A DNA stretch of 6,014 nt from an uncultured Pleurocapsa sp. (GCA_937884735.1 CAKZYI010000051.1:1-6014), one strand, 5' to 3'; shown: positions 1 through 5,605, numbered from the stretch's first letter. The notes: a model not told the origin generated them from the sequence alone. Numbers and translations: made by a program.

Positions 1-4
1 GTAA

Positions 5-1117
5 CTAAGCTAAATCTTTTAGCTCTAGAGTTTCCGCATTTAAAGACGAATCATCACCATTAGTTAGGCGTTGTAAGTGACGTACCATCGCCCCAAAACC
101 ACCAAAGCTGACGGGAGACTGACCCCCTGCACTATCTCCTACGGGTAAAATGCGATCGAAAGGAAGTTTGATCGGACTATTTTTGTAAGCAGGAAAAAAG
201 CCAAACAAAAATCGTTTGAACTCTAACTGTTCTAAATCGACTTTCTGATATTCAGGTAATAATCTCAAATACTCTTCCATAAAATACTCTAAGCTTGGTC
301 TTTTAGGATTGGCATCGAGATAGCTAAACATGTAGGTAGTGCGCCCATCTTTGGCGGGGAAAGCCTCCCAAAAATACTGGCAGTTATTGATTATTGGTGT
401 AAAAGAATAGATCAAGTCTCCCGTATCATTTTGAGAATAACCTTCGGCACAGCTACCAACTACAATACAAACTGCTTCGGGTTTTGTTCCTTTTCTAGCT
501 TGTTTAATAATGGGGGAAAAATGACCCATCGCATCTATTAATAGGCGGGCTTTAATAATCTCTTCTCCTGCGGTTATCTCTACTCCATCAGGATGTACTG
601 TGGCGGATTGAAATACTGTATTTTCTAATAATTTGCCTCCTGCTTGCAAAAACTTTTGCTTTAGCTTGTCTAATAAATAAACAGGATCTACGCCAATATT
701 TAAAACATCTGTTACCCAAATATCTTTATTTTCGCTAAAGCCTACTCTAGCAGGATTATATTCAGTTGCGATCGCATTTTCTAGCTCTTCTGGGGTTAAT
801 AGATTCAATTCAATAAAAGTTTCTAACTCATCACGAGAAATATTCCATTCTTGTTCTCTGCCTTTGAGAATCCCCCTTTCAATTAGACTTACTCTCCATC
901 CAAGCTGTTGTAATGCTGCACCCAATAAAATACCCAATGTCCCGCCACAGATAACGATATCCGTATTCAAGTCTCCAAGACAATCCGAACTTTGACTAAC
1001 GACTGAGGGTGTGTCTATTTTTCCTTCTTTCAAAGCCAACCACAACTCATCAGCACGACGCAAATTTATAAGTGCATTATCTGAACGTTGAGCCAAAATT
1101 GTTTCGGTTAAGGTCAT
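5..1117 (-). CDS. cruP: CruP-type lycopene cyclase paralogue (FAD-dependent), apparently C-terminally truncated
   Basis: This 370-residue flavoprotein belongs to the CruA/CruP lycopene cyclase family. An N-terminal dinucleotide fold is visible: DIVICGGTLG at residues 53-62 (Cys57 replaces the first Gly of GxGxxG), with Glu80 ending the second strand. CruP hallmarks follow: GREQEWNISR at 86-95, LLIDAMGHFSP at 192-202, YFWEAFPA at 248-255, LPVGDSAGGQSPVSFGGFG at 324-342 and RHLQRLT at 346-352. In plants and cyanobacteria CruP is linked to carotenoid metabolism and protection from reactive oxygen; cyclase activity of the family is disputed. From recall, homologues continue well over 100 residues past the RHLxRLT region. 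Here the frame stays alignable to LELKDLA and then meets TAG at 5-7, where relatives read Leu (DLALL). The gene is therefore probably nonsense-truncated, or the stop is a sequencing error. The rest would lie outside the window. The ATG at 1115-1117 fits the family N-terminus. It is divergent from pebA. Confidence 0.85.
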   Translation of the reverse strand: MTLTETILAQRSDNALINLRRADELWLALKEGKIDTPSVVSQSSDCLGDLNTDIVICGGTLGILLGAALQQLGWRVSLIERGILKGREQEWNISRDELETFIELNLLTPEELENAIATEYNPARVGFSENKDIWVTDVLNIGVDPVYLLDKLKQKFLQAGGKLLENTVFQSATVHPDGVEITAGEEIIKARLLIDAMGHFSPIIKQARKGTKPEAVCIVVGSCAEGYSQNDTGDLIYSFTPIINNCQYFWEAFPAKDGRTTYMFSYLDANPKRPSLEYFMEEYLRLLPEYQKVDLEQLEFKRFLFGFFPAYKNSPIKLPFDRILPVGDSAGGQSPVSFGGFGAMVRHLQRLTNGDDSSLNAETLELKDLA

Positions 1118-1332
1118 GTTGATAAGATTGCCAATAATACTCTAATCATTATTCTAATTAACCTTCAGCTTTTTTTATTTGTTTATAACTTCATGAAAAC
1201 AAGTTGTTGCTCCCTTGAGCGAAGCGGGGCTAATATTCGTAAAGCTTTGTTGCTTTGTTCTCATAAAAAGAGACTATCCACAGACTTCTTTTTATTCTGG
1301 TAACGAGGCATACTGTATATTGCAATAATTAT
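1118..1332. promoter_or_regulatory. Divergent spacer between cruP and pebA
   Basis: These 215 bases separate two divergent start codons, so they should hold both promoters. I cannot assign -35/-10 boxes with confidence. Visible structure: a GC-rich island at 1209-1230 that can pair as GCTCC/GGGGC or as GCTC-CCTT-GAGC; a tandem octamer GCTTTGTT at 1244-1251 and 1252-1259; and an AT-rich inverted repeat, ATAAAAAGA at 1263-1271 with TCTTTTTAT at 1287-1295. No clear Shine-Dalgarno precedes the pebA ATG; the last bases are TTGCAATAATTAT. The promoter assignment is inferred from gene orientation only. Confidence 0.35.
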
Positions 1333-2067
1333 ATGTTCGCGCCCTTTAAAAAATATTTAGAAGAAGAACTTTTTAATCGTTTTGACCTTCGTAGTCGCTC
1401 CATTCCAGCAGGATTAGAGTCTAATGTAAGCCAGAGAGGTAAAAATCCCGCCACTATTCAAAGCTGGTGCTATCAGTCCGATCAACTAAGAAAAATACGT
1501 TATTCTTATATTGACGCAGGAGAGACGGCTCAAGTATTTAATAGCGTTGTCTATCCCGCTCATCATTATGATATCCCCTTGCTGGGGGTTGATTTTCTTT
1601 CTTTTGGCAAGAAGAAAATATTGGTAGTAATGGACTTTCAGCCATTATTTCGCGATCGCGCCTACATTGACAAGTATATTGAACCGATGAAAGAGATTCG
1701 GGATAAGTATAACGAGTTGGCGCAAAATTTAGAAATGAAATTCTATGATGCAAATCAATATTTCTCTAAATATTTGCTCTTTGCCAAACTTGATTCGGAA
1801 ACTGTAGTCAATAGCTTATTTCCAGCTTTCCAAGAATACCTCGATTTGTATTGGCAAATGGTCGCAGATGCCGAACCTTTAACCAACCCAGCAGACATTC
1901 AACGCATTGTCGAAGCACAAAAAGAATACGATCAGTATAGTGCCGAACGCGACCCTGCTCATGGCTTATTCAGCAGCTATTTTGGTGCAGAATGGTCGGA
2001 GAAATTCCTCTACGAATTCTTATTTGAAGATGCTTCTCCCCTCGCTGTATCTAGTGCAAAACATTAA
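1333..2067 (+). CDS. pebA: 15,16-dihydrobiliverdin:ferredoxin oxidoreductase PebA
   Basis: PebA is a soluble ferredoxin-dependent bilin reductase. It reduces the C15-C16 bridge of biliverdin IXalpha to 15,16-dihydrobiliverdin, the first step to phycoerythrobilin. The 244 residues fit the family length. Recognisable segments are IRYSYIDAGETAQVFNSVVYP (residues 55-75, family core), HYDIPLLGVDFLSFG (78-92), VVMDFQPLF (98-106) and ERDPAHGLFSSYFGAEW (205-221). Asp87 in GVDF and Asp207 in RDPA sit where the family keeps its two functional aspartates (assigned by motif, not alignment). The ATG at 1333 gives the usual N-terminus; no strong ribosome binding site precedes it. pebB follows after 41 bases in the same direction, so the two are likely co-transcribed, and the products are known to channel the intermediate from PebA to PebB. 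Choosing PebA over PcyA or HY2 rests on overall resemblance and the pebB neighbour. Confidence 0.92.
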   Translation: MFAPFKKYLEEELFNRFDLRSRSIPAGLESNVSQRGKNPATIQSWCYQSDQLRKIRYSYIDAGETAQVFNSVVYPAHHYDIPLLGVDFLSFGKKKILVVMDFQPLFRDRAYIDKYIEPMKEIRDKYNELAQNLEMKFYDANQYFSKYLLFAKLDSETVVNSLFPAFQEYLDLYWQMVADAEPLTNPADIQRIVEAQKEYDQYSAERDPAHGLFSSYFGAEWSEKFLYEFLFEDASPLAVSSAKH

Positions 2068-2083
2068 ATATTGAGATGTTGAA

Positions 2084-2111
2084 TGGTCAACGATAATTGA
2101 TAATTGAAATG
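2084..2111 (+). repeat. Heptamer tandem repeat in the pebA-pebB spacer
   Basis: Four consecutive 7-base units can be read: TGGTCAA (2084-2090), CGATAAT (2091-2097), TGATAAT (2098-2104) and TGAAATG (2105-2111). The last unit contains the likely pebB ATG. Two units differ by one base and the others are looser. Short heptameric tandem repeats (STRRs) are known in cyanobacterial spacers. This array occupies the place where a pebB ribosome binding site would normally lie, and no clear Shine-Dalgarno is visible there. Confidence 0.55.
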
Positions 2112-2855
2112 ACTTTATATAAACCATTTTTAGACCATGCGATCGCAACTTTAACAGCGAAGTTGGATTTGGAGCCATATGTTATTCCTGAAGGCTTTGA
2201 ACGCAAAGAAGGCATAATGGGAAAAGGCAAAAGAGAAGAAGCTGTATTAACTACCAGTCACGGTTTTAAATCTAAAAAACTAAGGCAAATTAGAGCAGCC
2301 CATGTTGAAGGGGGGAACTCTCTCCAAGTACTCAATTTTGTAATTTTTCACGATCTTAATTACGATCTGCCTTTTTTTGGTGCGGATTTAGTAGCTTTGC
2401 CAGGGGGACATTTGATTGCGATCGATATGCAACCTTTGTTTAGCCAAAACAAATCTTACCAGGCTAAATACAGCGAGCCTGTTATGCCCATGTTTCGTGA
2501 GTATCAAAAAGATTTACCCTGGGGTGGAGATTTTCCTGAAGAAGCACAACAATATTTTTCGCCTGCTTTTTTGTGGACTCGTCCGTCAGAGACAGAAGTG
2601 GTAAAAACTAAAGTATTTGCTGCTTTTTGTGATTATCTTGATGCCTATATCGATTTTGTCCGCCAGGCAGAAAAAGTAACCGACTCACAAGAACTTTCGG
2701 CTATTCTCAAAGCTCAAAAAAGCTACGCTGACTATCGAGCAGAAAAAGATCCTGCTAGGGGAATGTTGACTCGTTTATATGGCACAGAATGGACAGAAGA
2801 ATATATTCATGGTTTTCTGTTCGATCTAGATCGCCAATTATCTTTAGCTAGCTAA
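2109..2855 (+). CDS. pebB: Phycoerythrobilin:ferredoxin oxidoreductase PebB
   Basis: PebB is the second bilin reductase. It reduces the A-ring diene of 15,16-dihydrobiliverdin to give phycoerythrobilin, using reduced ferredoxin. Starting at ATG 2109 the product is 248 residues and opens MTLYKPFLDHAIATL, as PebB proteins do. An in-frame TTG at 2097 would add only four residues and lies inside a heptamer repeat, so I prefer the ATG. Motifs (numbered from this ATG) include LRQIRAAHVEGG at 58-69, NYDLPFFGADLVALPGG at 84-100, AIDMQPLF at 104-111 and AEKDPARGMLTRLYG at 211-225. Asp93 (GADL) and Asp214 (KDPA) match the conserved family aspartates. It follows pebA in the same direction and is separated from cpcB by 595 bases. 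It resembles PebA throughout the fold but not closely in sequence, as expected for the two paralogues. Confidence 0.92.
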   Translation: MTLYKPFLDHAIATLTAKLDLEPYVIPEGFERKEGIMGKGKREEAVLTTSHGFKSKKLRQIRAAHVEGGNSLQVLNFVIFHDLNYDLPFFGADLVALPGGHLIAIDMQPLFSQNKSYQAKYSEPVMPMFREYQKDLPWGGDFPEEAQQYFSPAFLWTRPSETEVVKTKVFAAFCDYLDAYIDFVRQAEKVTDSQELSAILKAQKSYADYRAEKDPARGMLTRLYGTEWTEEYIHGFLFDLDRQLSLAS

Positions 2856-3132
2856 AGCATAGTAGCTCTTAATCAGCCAATTGTTGATAAACGTAACAGT
2901 GAATTGATTTTGGTTACAGAAAAATAAGATAATGAATCATAAGAAAATTTTTTCCTAGAGTTCTCATGACCAAATCGTGTTTGCCAAGCCCAGTAGTTTG
3001 TCAAGCAAAATTGGTAAAGCCAGAAAAAATTAACAAGATGTAACAAATAAAGGTTCAACGCCGTTGTATAAAAGTTACCTGAGGGAAAAACGCTAACTAA
3101 CGTAAGCTAAAAAGCTGTATGGTTTGGTTTTA

Positions 3133-3146
3133 TTGATGTAAATCAA
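3133..3146. promoter_or_regulatory. FNR/CRP-family-type dyad TTGAT-N4-ATCAA
   Basis: TTGATGTAAATCAA is a perfect inverted repeat of TTGAT and ATCAA around four bases, the consensus form of FNR/FixK-type sites in other bacteria. It lies about 305 bases before the cpcB start. Cyanobacterial CRP-family regulators such as NtcA prefer other spacings, so a functional role is uncertain; in AT-rich DNA it could be chance. Confidence 0.35.
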
Positions 3147-3165
3147 AGATAAACTGTATTTCTAG

Positions 3166-3173
3166 GCGATCGC
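3166..3173. repeat. HIP1 octamer in the cpcB leader (one of six in the window)
   Basis: GCGATCGC is the highly iterated palindrome of many cyanobacterial genomes. Other exact copies lie at 768-775 (cruP), 1652-1659 (pebA), 2139-2146 (pebB), 4812-4819 and 5436-5443 (both in cpcE). This is the only copy outside a gene. None occurs in cpcB or cpcA. A density of about one per kilobase, where chance would give one per tens of kilobases, supports a cyanobacterial host and a long-resident locus. Confidence 0.9.
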
Positions 3174-3199
3174 AAAAAAGCACCTCTCTAAGGTTTTTT
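3174..3199 (+). terminator. Hairpin flanked by A and T tracts: leader attenuator or pebAB terminator
   Basis: Six A's (3174-3179) and a two-base bulge (GC) precede ACCT (3182-3185), a CTCTA loop, AGGT (3191-3194) and five more T's (3195-3199). The short ACCT/AGGT stem can be lengthened by A-T pairing, giving a rho-independent-like shape. The arm CACCTCT (3181-3187) could instead pair with AGAGTG (3204-3209), a mutually exclusive fold. The GC part of the stem is only four pairs, so the call is weak. Confidence 0.3.
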
Positions 3200-3302
3200 A
3201 TTAAGAGTGTAAAGTTTTATTGGGTGGCTTAAGAAATTTTTACTAAGCTCATAGAGAATAGTAACTTAGCACCTTCGGCGATTAACTAATTCGCTCATTA
3301 TC

Positions 3303-3327
3303 TTTACATCGATGTAAATCGGTGTAA
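3303..3327 (-). promoter_or_regulatory. 16-bp palindrome overlapping an RpaB HLR1-like direct repeat
   Basis: TTTACATCGATGTAAA (3303-3318) is a perfect palindrome. Overlapping it are tandem decamers ATCGATGTAA (3308-3317) and ATCGGTGTAA (3318-3327). On the minus strand this reads as two TTACA cores five bases apart (complement of 3323-3327 and 3313-3317). That is the spacing of the HLR1 box (KTTACAWWNNKTTACAWW) bound by the response regulator RpaB, which controls photosynthesis genes by light. Both cores match; I count 12 of the 16 specified positions. The site ends about 123 bases before the cpcB start. Confidence 0.45.
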
Positions 3328-3435
3328 GACGTAGGGTAACACAACTGATTTAGAATCGGCTCAGGCTAATGATTCATGATAGTTATAAGTTAAGATTCCT
3401 TTTTGAAGTTCAACTAAACCAAATTTAAATCAAGT

Positions 3436-3440
3436 AGGAG
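3436..3440 (+). promoter_or_regulatory. cpcB ribosome binding site AGGAG
   Basis: AGGAG ends 10 bases before the cpcB ATG at 3451. It is the only strong Shine-Dalgarno in the window, which fits a very highly translated gene and fixes the cpcB start. Confidence 0.85.
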
Positions 3441-3450
3441 ATTATTTATA

Positions 3451-3969
3451 ATGTTCGACGCATTTACTAGAGTAGTGTCTCAAGCTGATGCTCGTGGTGA
3501 GTTCTTATCCACTGGTCAACTAGACGCTCTAAGTGCAATGGTTGCTGCTAGCAACAAACGTATGGATTCTGTTAACCGCATAACTGGTAACGCTTCCGCT
3601 ATTGTCACTAATGCTGCTCGCGCTTTGTTTGCCGAGCAACCTCAACTAATCGCCCCTGGTGGAAATGCTTACACTAGTCGTCGTAACGCTGCTTGTTTGC
3701 GCGACATGGAAATCATTTTGCGCTACATCACTTACGCTATTTTCACTGGTGACGCAAGCGTTCTTGAAGATCGTTGTCTAAATGGACTACGTGAAACTTA
3801 TCTAGCTCTTGGTACTCCTGGTGCTTCTGTAGCAGTCGGCGTTCAAAAAATGAAAGATGCTGCTTTAGCGATTGTTAACGACACTAATGGCATCACTCCT
3901 GGCGACTGTAGTGCAATTGCTTCTGAAATTGCTGGCTACTTTGACCGCGCTGCTGCTTCTGTAGGCTAA
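3451..3969 (+). CDS. cpcB: C-phycocyanin beta subunit CpcB
   Basis: This is the beta subunit of phycocyanin, a light-harvesting protein of phycobilisome rods that pairs with CpcA and stacks as hexamers. The 172 residues match the family length exactly. The start MFDAFTRVVSQADARGEFLS is the standard N-terminus. Cys82 (AACLRD) and Cys153 (GDCSAI) are the two bilin attachment sites. Asn72 in PGGNAYTS is the residue usually N-methylated in phycocyanin. The sequence lacks the insertion near the second bilin site that lengthens phycoerythrin beta chains, and is closer to CpcB than to PecB from recall. Asn79 (RRNAACL, where Met is usual) and Pro150 (ITPGDC, where Arg or Lys is common) are less usual residues beside the bilin sites. 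Codons are strongly biased to GCT, GGT, CGT and ACT, unlike pebAB. A strong ribosome binding site precedes it; cpcA follows after 94 bases. Confidence 0.97.
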   Translation: MFDAFTRVVSQADARGEFLSTGQLDALSAMVAASNKRMDSVNRITGNASAIVTNAARALFAEQPQLIAPGGNAYTSRRNAACLRDMEIILRYITYAIFTGDASVLEDRCLNGLRETYLALGTPGASVAVGVQKMKDAALAIVNDTNGITPGDCSAIASEIAGYFDRAAASVG

Positions 3970-3988
3970 TCCTAACGAACAGAGTAAC

Positions 3989-4023
3989 TATCCTTTGGAT
4001 AACATCAACCAAAACTTTGGTTG
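3989..4023 (+). other. Two hairpins in the cpcB-cpcA spacer
   Basis: TATCC-TTT-GGATA (3989-4001) is a perfect 5-bp stem. CAACCAAA (4006-4013) and TTTGGTTG (4016-4023) form a stem of six to eight pairs. There is no T tract immediately after, so these are more likely mRNA-stabilising or processing structures than terminators. They could help set the ratio of beta to alpha synthesis. This is visible structure; the role is inferred. Confidence 0.5.
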
Positions 4024-4063
4024 TCTTAGAAAAAATTAGTAAAACAAGAGAAACATCACAACC

Positions 4064-4552
4064 ATGAAAACTCCTCTAACTGAAGCGGTATCCTCTGCTG
4101 ATTCCCAGGGTCGTTTTTTGACAAACACCGAAATTCAAACTGCTTTTGGTCGTTTTCAACGTGCCAGCGCAGCTTTAGAAGCAGCAAAAGCTTTGACAAG
4201 TAATTCTCAAGGTTTAATCGACGGTGCAGCTAATGCAGTGTACGCAAAATTTCCTTACACTACTAGCACACAAGGGCCTCAGTATGCTTCCACTCCTACT
4301 GGTAAAGCAAAATGTTCTCGTGACATTGGCTATTACCTAAGAATGGTAACCTACTGCCTAGTTTCTGGTGGTACAGGTCCTATGGATGAGTATTTAGTAG
4401 CTGGTCTTGATGAGATCAACCGTGCTTACGAGCTATCTCCTAGCTGGTACATTGAAGCTCTAAAATACATCAAATCCAACCATGGTTTAAGCGGTCAACC
4501 TGCTACTGAAGCAAACAACTACTTAGATTACGCAATCAACGCACTTAGCTAA
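4064..4552 (+). CDS. cpcA: C-phycocyanin alpha subunit CpcA
   Basis: This is the alpha subunit of phycocyanin, partner of CpcB in the rod hexamer. The 162 residues match the family length. MKTPLTEAVSSADSQGRFL is the standard N-terminus, and the protein ends in the canonical LDYAINALS. Cys84 in KCSRDIGYYLRMVTYCLV carries the single bilin, with Asp87 as the conserved chromophore contact. SPSWYIEALKYIKSNHGLSG (residues 125-144) is the conserved C-terminal helix region. Attachment at Cys84 is the job of CpcE/CpcF-type lyases, and cpcE lies just downstream. Codon use is as biased as in cpcB. Only a weak purine stretch (AAGAGAAA, about 10 bases upstream) precedes the ATG. No rod-linker gene (cpcC, cpcD) follows, unlike the common cpcBACD order. 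The sequence alone does not tell which bilin is attached. Confidence 0.97.
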   Translation: MKTPLTEAVSSADSQGRFLTNTEIQTAFGRFQRASAALEAAKALTSNSQGLIDGAANAVYAKFPYTTSTQGPQYASTPTGKAKCSRDIGYYLRMVTYCLVSGGTGPMDEYLVAGLDEINRAYELSPSWYIEALKYIKSNHGLSGQPATEANNYLDYAINALS

Positions 4553-4586
4553 GATTGCCGAAATTTAGTTACAGCTAATAAATATT

Positions 4587-4638
4587 GGTCTATCTATAGT
4601 GAAAGATAGCCGTTATATAAAAATCAAGATACTTGATT
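4587..4638 (+). other. Two small hairpins after cpcA
   Basis: GGTCTATCT (4587-4595) pairs with AGATAGCC (4604-4611) with one bulged T. AATCAAG-ATA-CTTGATT (4622-4638) is a perfect 7-bp inverted repeat. Neither is followed by a good T tract. They begin 35 bases after the cpcA stop and may define the 3' end of a cpcBA transcript or slow read-through into cpcE. Confidence 0.4.
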
Positions 4639-4648
4639 AATTAAGCAT

Positions 4649-4709
4649 TACTCAGAAGAGTATGCGGATGCCGTGCCGAAAGGCTAGTATTTGTTTACTT
4701 TTCTGAGTA
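4649..4709 (+). other. Long hairpin with GC-rich loop between cpcA and cpcE
   Basis: TACTCAGAAGAGTA (4649-4662) pairs with TACTTTTCTGAGTA (4696-4709) over 14 positions, with one G-U pair. The 33-base loop contains a strikingly GC-rich segment (4664-4684) in AT-rich surroundings, including GCC-GAAA-GGC (4675-4684), a GNRA-tetraloop mini-hairpin. It could act as partial terminator, RNA processing site or mRNA stabiliser between the abundant cpcBA message and the lyase gene. It could also be a remnant of a mobile palindromic repeat. Confidence 0.5.
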
Positions 4710-4722
4710 TTGTCGTGTTTAA

Positions 4723-4750
4723 GGGATGAGGGATAAGGGATGAAGGATGA
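4723..4750 (+). repeat. Heptamer tandem repeat across the cpcE start
   Basis: Four consecutive heptamers can be read: GGGATGA (4723-4729), GGGATAA (4730-4736), GGGATGA (4737-4743) and AGGATGA (4744-4750). They contain the cpcE ATG (4740) and supply its purine-rich ribosome binding site. ATGs also occur at 4726 and 4747 in another frame. The array resembles cyanobacterial STRR heptamers, and it has evidently become part of the cpcE coding sequence. Confidence 0.75.
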
Positions 4751-5576
4751 GGAAGGACAAGTTATAAAGGATACTGCCTCACAGGAAGCGGAACAGTTAA
4801 CTGAAAAAACGGCGATCGCAAATCTAAAACAAAAAAAGGATTTAGGTGCGAGATATTATGCTGCTTGGTGGTTGGGTAAGTTTCGGATTAAAACTCCAGA
4901 AGCAGTAAACAGTCTTTTGATGGCATTAGAAGATGAGAAAGATCGCGCTCCTGATGGTGGTTATCCCCTCCGACGCAACGCAGCTAGAGCTTTGGGTAAA
5001 CTAGGTGATAAAGCTGCTGTAGAACCGTTGATTCGTTGTTTAAAGTTTCCAGATTACTACGTTAGAGAAGCTGCTGCACAGGCTTTAGAAGTGCTAGACG
5101 ATCGCAGATGTATTCCAGCATTGATTGAATTACTAGATGGTGGGATAGAATCCGCTACTAGAGTACCAGGAAAGCCTCACTTAGTTCAGCCTTATGAAGC
5201 GGTGATTGAAGCATTGGGTACATTAGAGGCAACGGATGCAATTGAGCATATAGAGCCGTTTACAAAACACCCCACAGAAAAAGTAAAATACGCTGCTGCA
5301 AGAGCAATGTATCAGTTAACTCACCAAGATAAATATGGTGAGATTTTAATTAAGGCTTTAGAAGGCGATGACTTGCAATTACGTCGTTCTGCATTGATGG
5401 ATTTGGGCGCAGTAGGCTATATAAAAGCAGGAAATGCGATCGCAGAAACTTTGGCAGAAAACAGCATGAAGTTAATTGCTCTCAAAGGATTATTAGAAAC
5501 TGATTTGTCAGATACTAATCAGGAGATATCACCCCAGAGCATTAACATCATGAACTTAATGGACTCCCTCTTGTAA
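4740..5576 (+). CDS. cpcE: Phycocyanobilin lyase subunit CpcE (HEAT-repeat)
   Basis: CpcE is one half of the CpcE/CpcF heterodimeric lyase that attaches phycocyanobilin to Cys84 of CpcA. The 278 residues form an all-helical HEAT-like repeat solenoid. Diagnostic stretches are ARYYAAWWLGKFRI (37-50), GGYPLRRNAARALGKLGDK (73-91), YYVREAAAQALEVL (106-119), GKPHLVQPYEAVIEALG (144-160), AAARAMYQLT (185-194), LQLRRSALMDLGAVGY (212-227) and NSMKLIALKGLLE (241-253), ending IMNLMDSLL. The only plausible start is ATG 4740: an in-frame TAA lies at 4734-4736 and no other Met occurs before residue 61. The first 20 or so residues are not conserved, and the first few are encoded by the heptamer repeat. It lies 187 bases after cpcA, separated by hairpins. 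No cpcF follows, although the pair is usually adjacent. PecE, RpcE or another EF-type subunit is a less likely alternative. Confidence 0.9.
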   Translation: MKDEEGQVIKDTASQEAEQLTEKTAIANLKQKKDLGARYYAAWWLGKFRIKTPEAVNSLLMALEDEKDRAPDGGYPLRRNAARALGKLGDKAAVEPLIRCLKFPDYYVREAAAQALEVLDDRRCIPALIELLDGGIESATRVPGKPHLVQPYEAVIEALGTLEATDAIEHIEPFTKHPTEKVKYAAARAMYQLTHQDKYGEILIKALEGDDLQLRRSALMDLGAVGYIKAGNAIAETLAENSMKLIALKGLLETDLSDTNQEISPQSINIMNLMDSLL

Positions 5577-5605
5577 TCAATGTCAGTTTGAGTTAAAGCG
5601 AAGTC

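Larger units (their letters stand above)
2856..3450 (+). other. 595-bp non-coding region upstream of cpcB
   Basis: No convincing coding sequence is present. The region should contain the cpcB promoter and a long 5' leader, as is usual for cyanobacterial cpc operons, and possibly the 3' end of the pebAB transcript. Visible elements are an FNR-type dyad (3133-3146), a HIP1 octamer (3166-3173), a hairpin with A and T tracts (3174-3199), a 16-bp palindrome with overlapping direct repeats (3303-3327) and a ribosome binding site (3436-3440). GATGTAAATC occurs exactly at 3135-3144 and 3311-3320. ATGAATCAT at 2932-2940 recurs inverted at 3369-3377. GTAAC/GTTAC (2893-2897, 2913-2917) could form a weak hairpin after pebB. 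TTATAA at 3383-3388 is a possible -10, but no good -35 accompanies it, so I do not name a transcription start. Confidence 0.7.

Noticed and set aside
1538..1753. 71-codon open frame on the minus strand inside pebA
   Set aside because: It lies wholly within a well-supported gene on the other strand and resembles no family.
2097..2108. TTG at 2097 as the pebB start
   Set aside because: It adds only four residues, falls inside a heptamer repeat, and the ATG at 2109 gives the family-typical N-terminus.
2416..2604. 62-codon open frame on the plus strand inside pebB
   Set aside because: It is an out-of-frame shadow of pebB with no recognisable domain.
2873..3058. 61-codon open frame on the minus strand in the spacer after pebB
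   Set aside because: Composition looks like translated AT-rich spacer (many Leu, Phe, Tyr, Ser, Asn), with no conserved motif and no obvious ribosome binding site.
3066..3078. NtcA-like site GTA-N7-TAC
   Set aside because: The NtcA consensus needs eight bases between GTA and TAC; here there are seven.
2932..3377. Inverted 9-mers ATGAATCAT / ATGATTCAT as ends of a mobile element
   Set aside because: They are short and AT-rich, with no transposase, no longer arms and no target duplication between or around them.
3451..4552. Phycoerythrin (cpeBA) or phycoerythrocyanin (pecBA) genes, suggested by the pebAB neighbours
   Set aside because: Lengths of 172 and 162, the single alpha Cys84, and the N- and C-terminal sequences fit CpcB and CpcA; the phycoerythrin beta insertion is absent.
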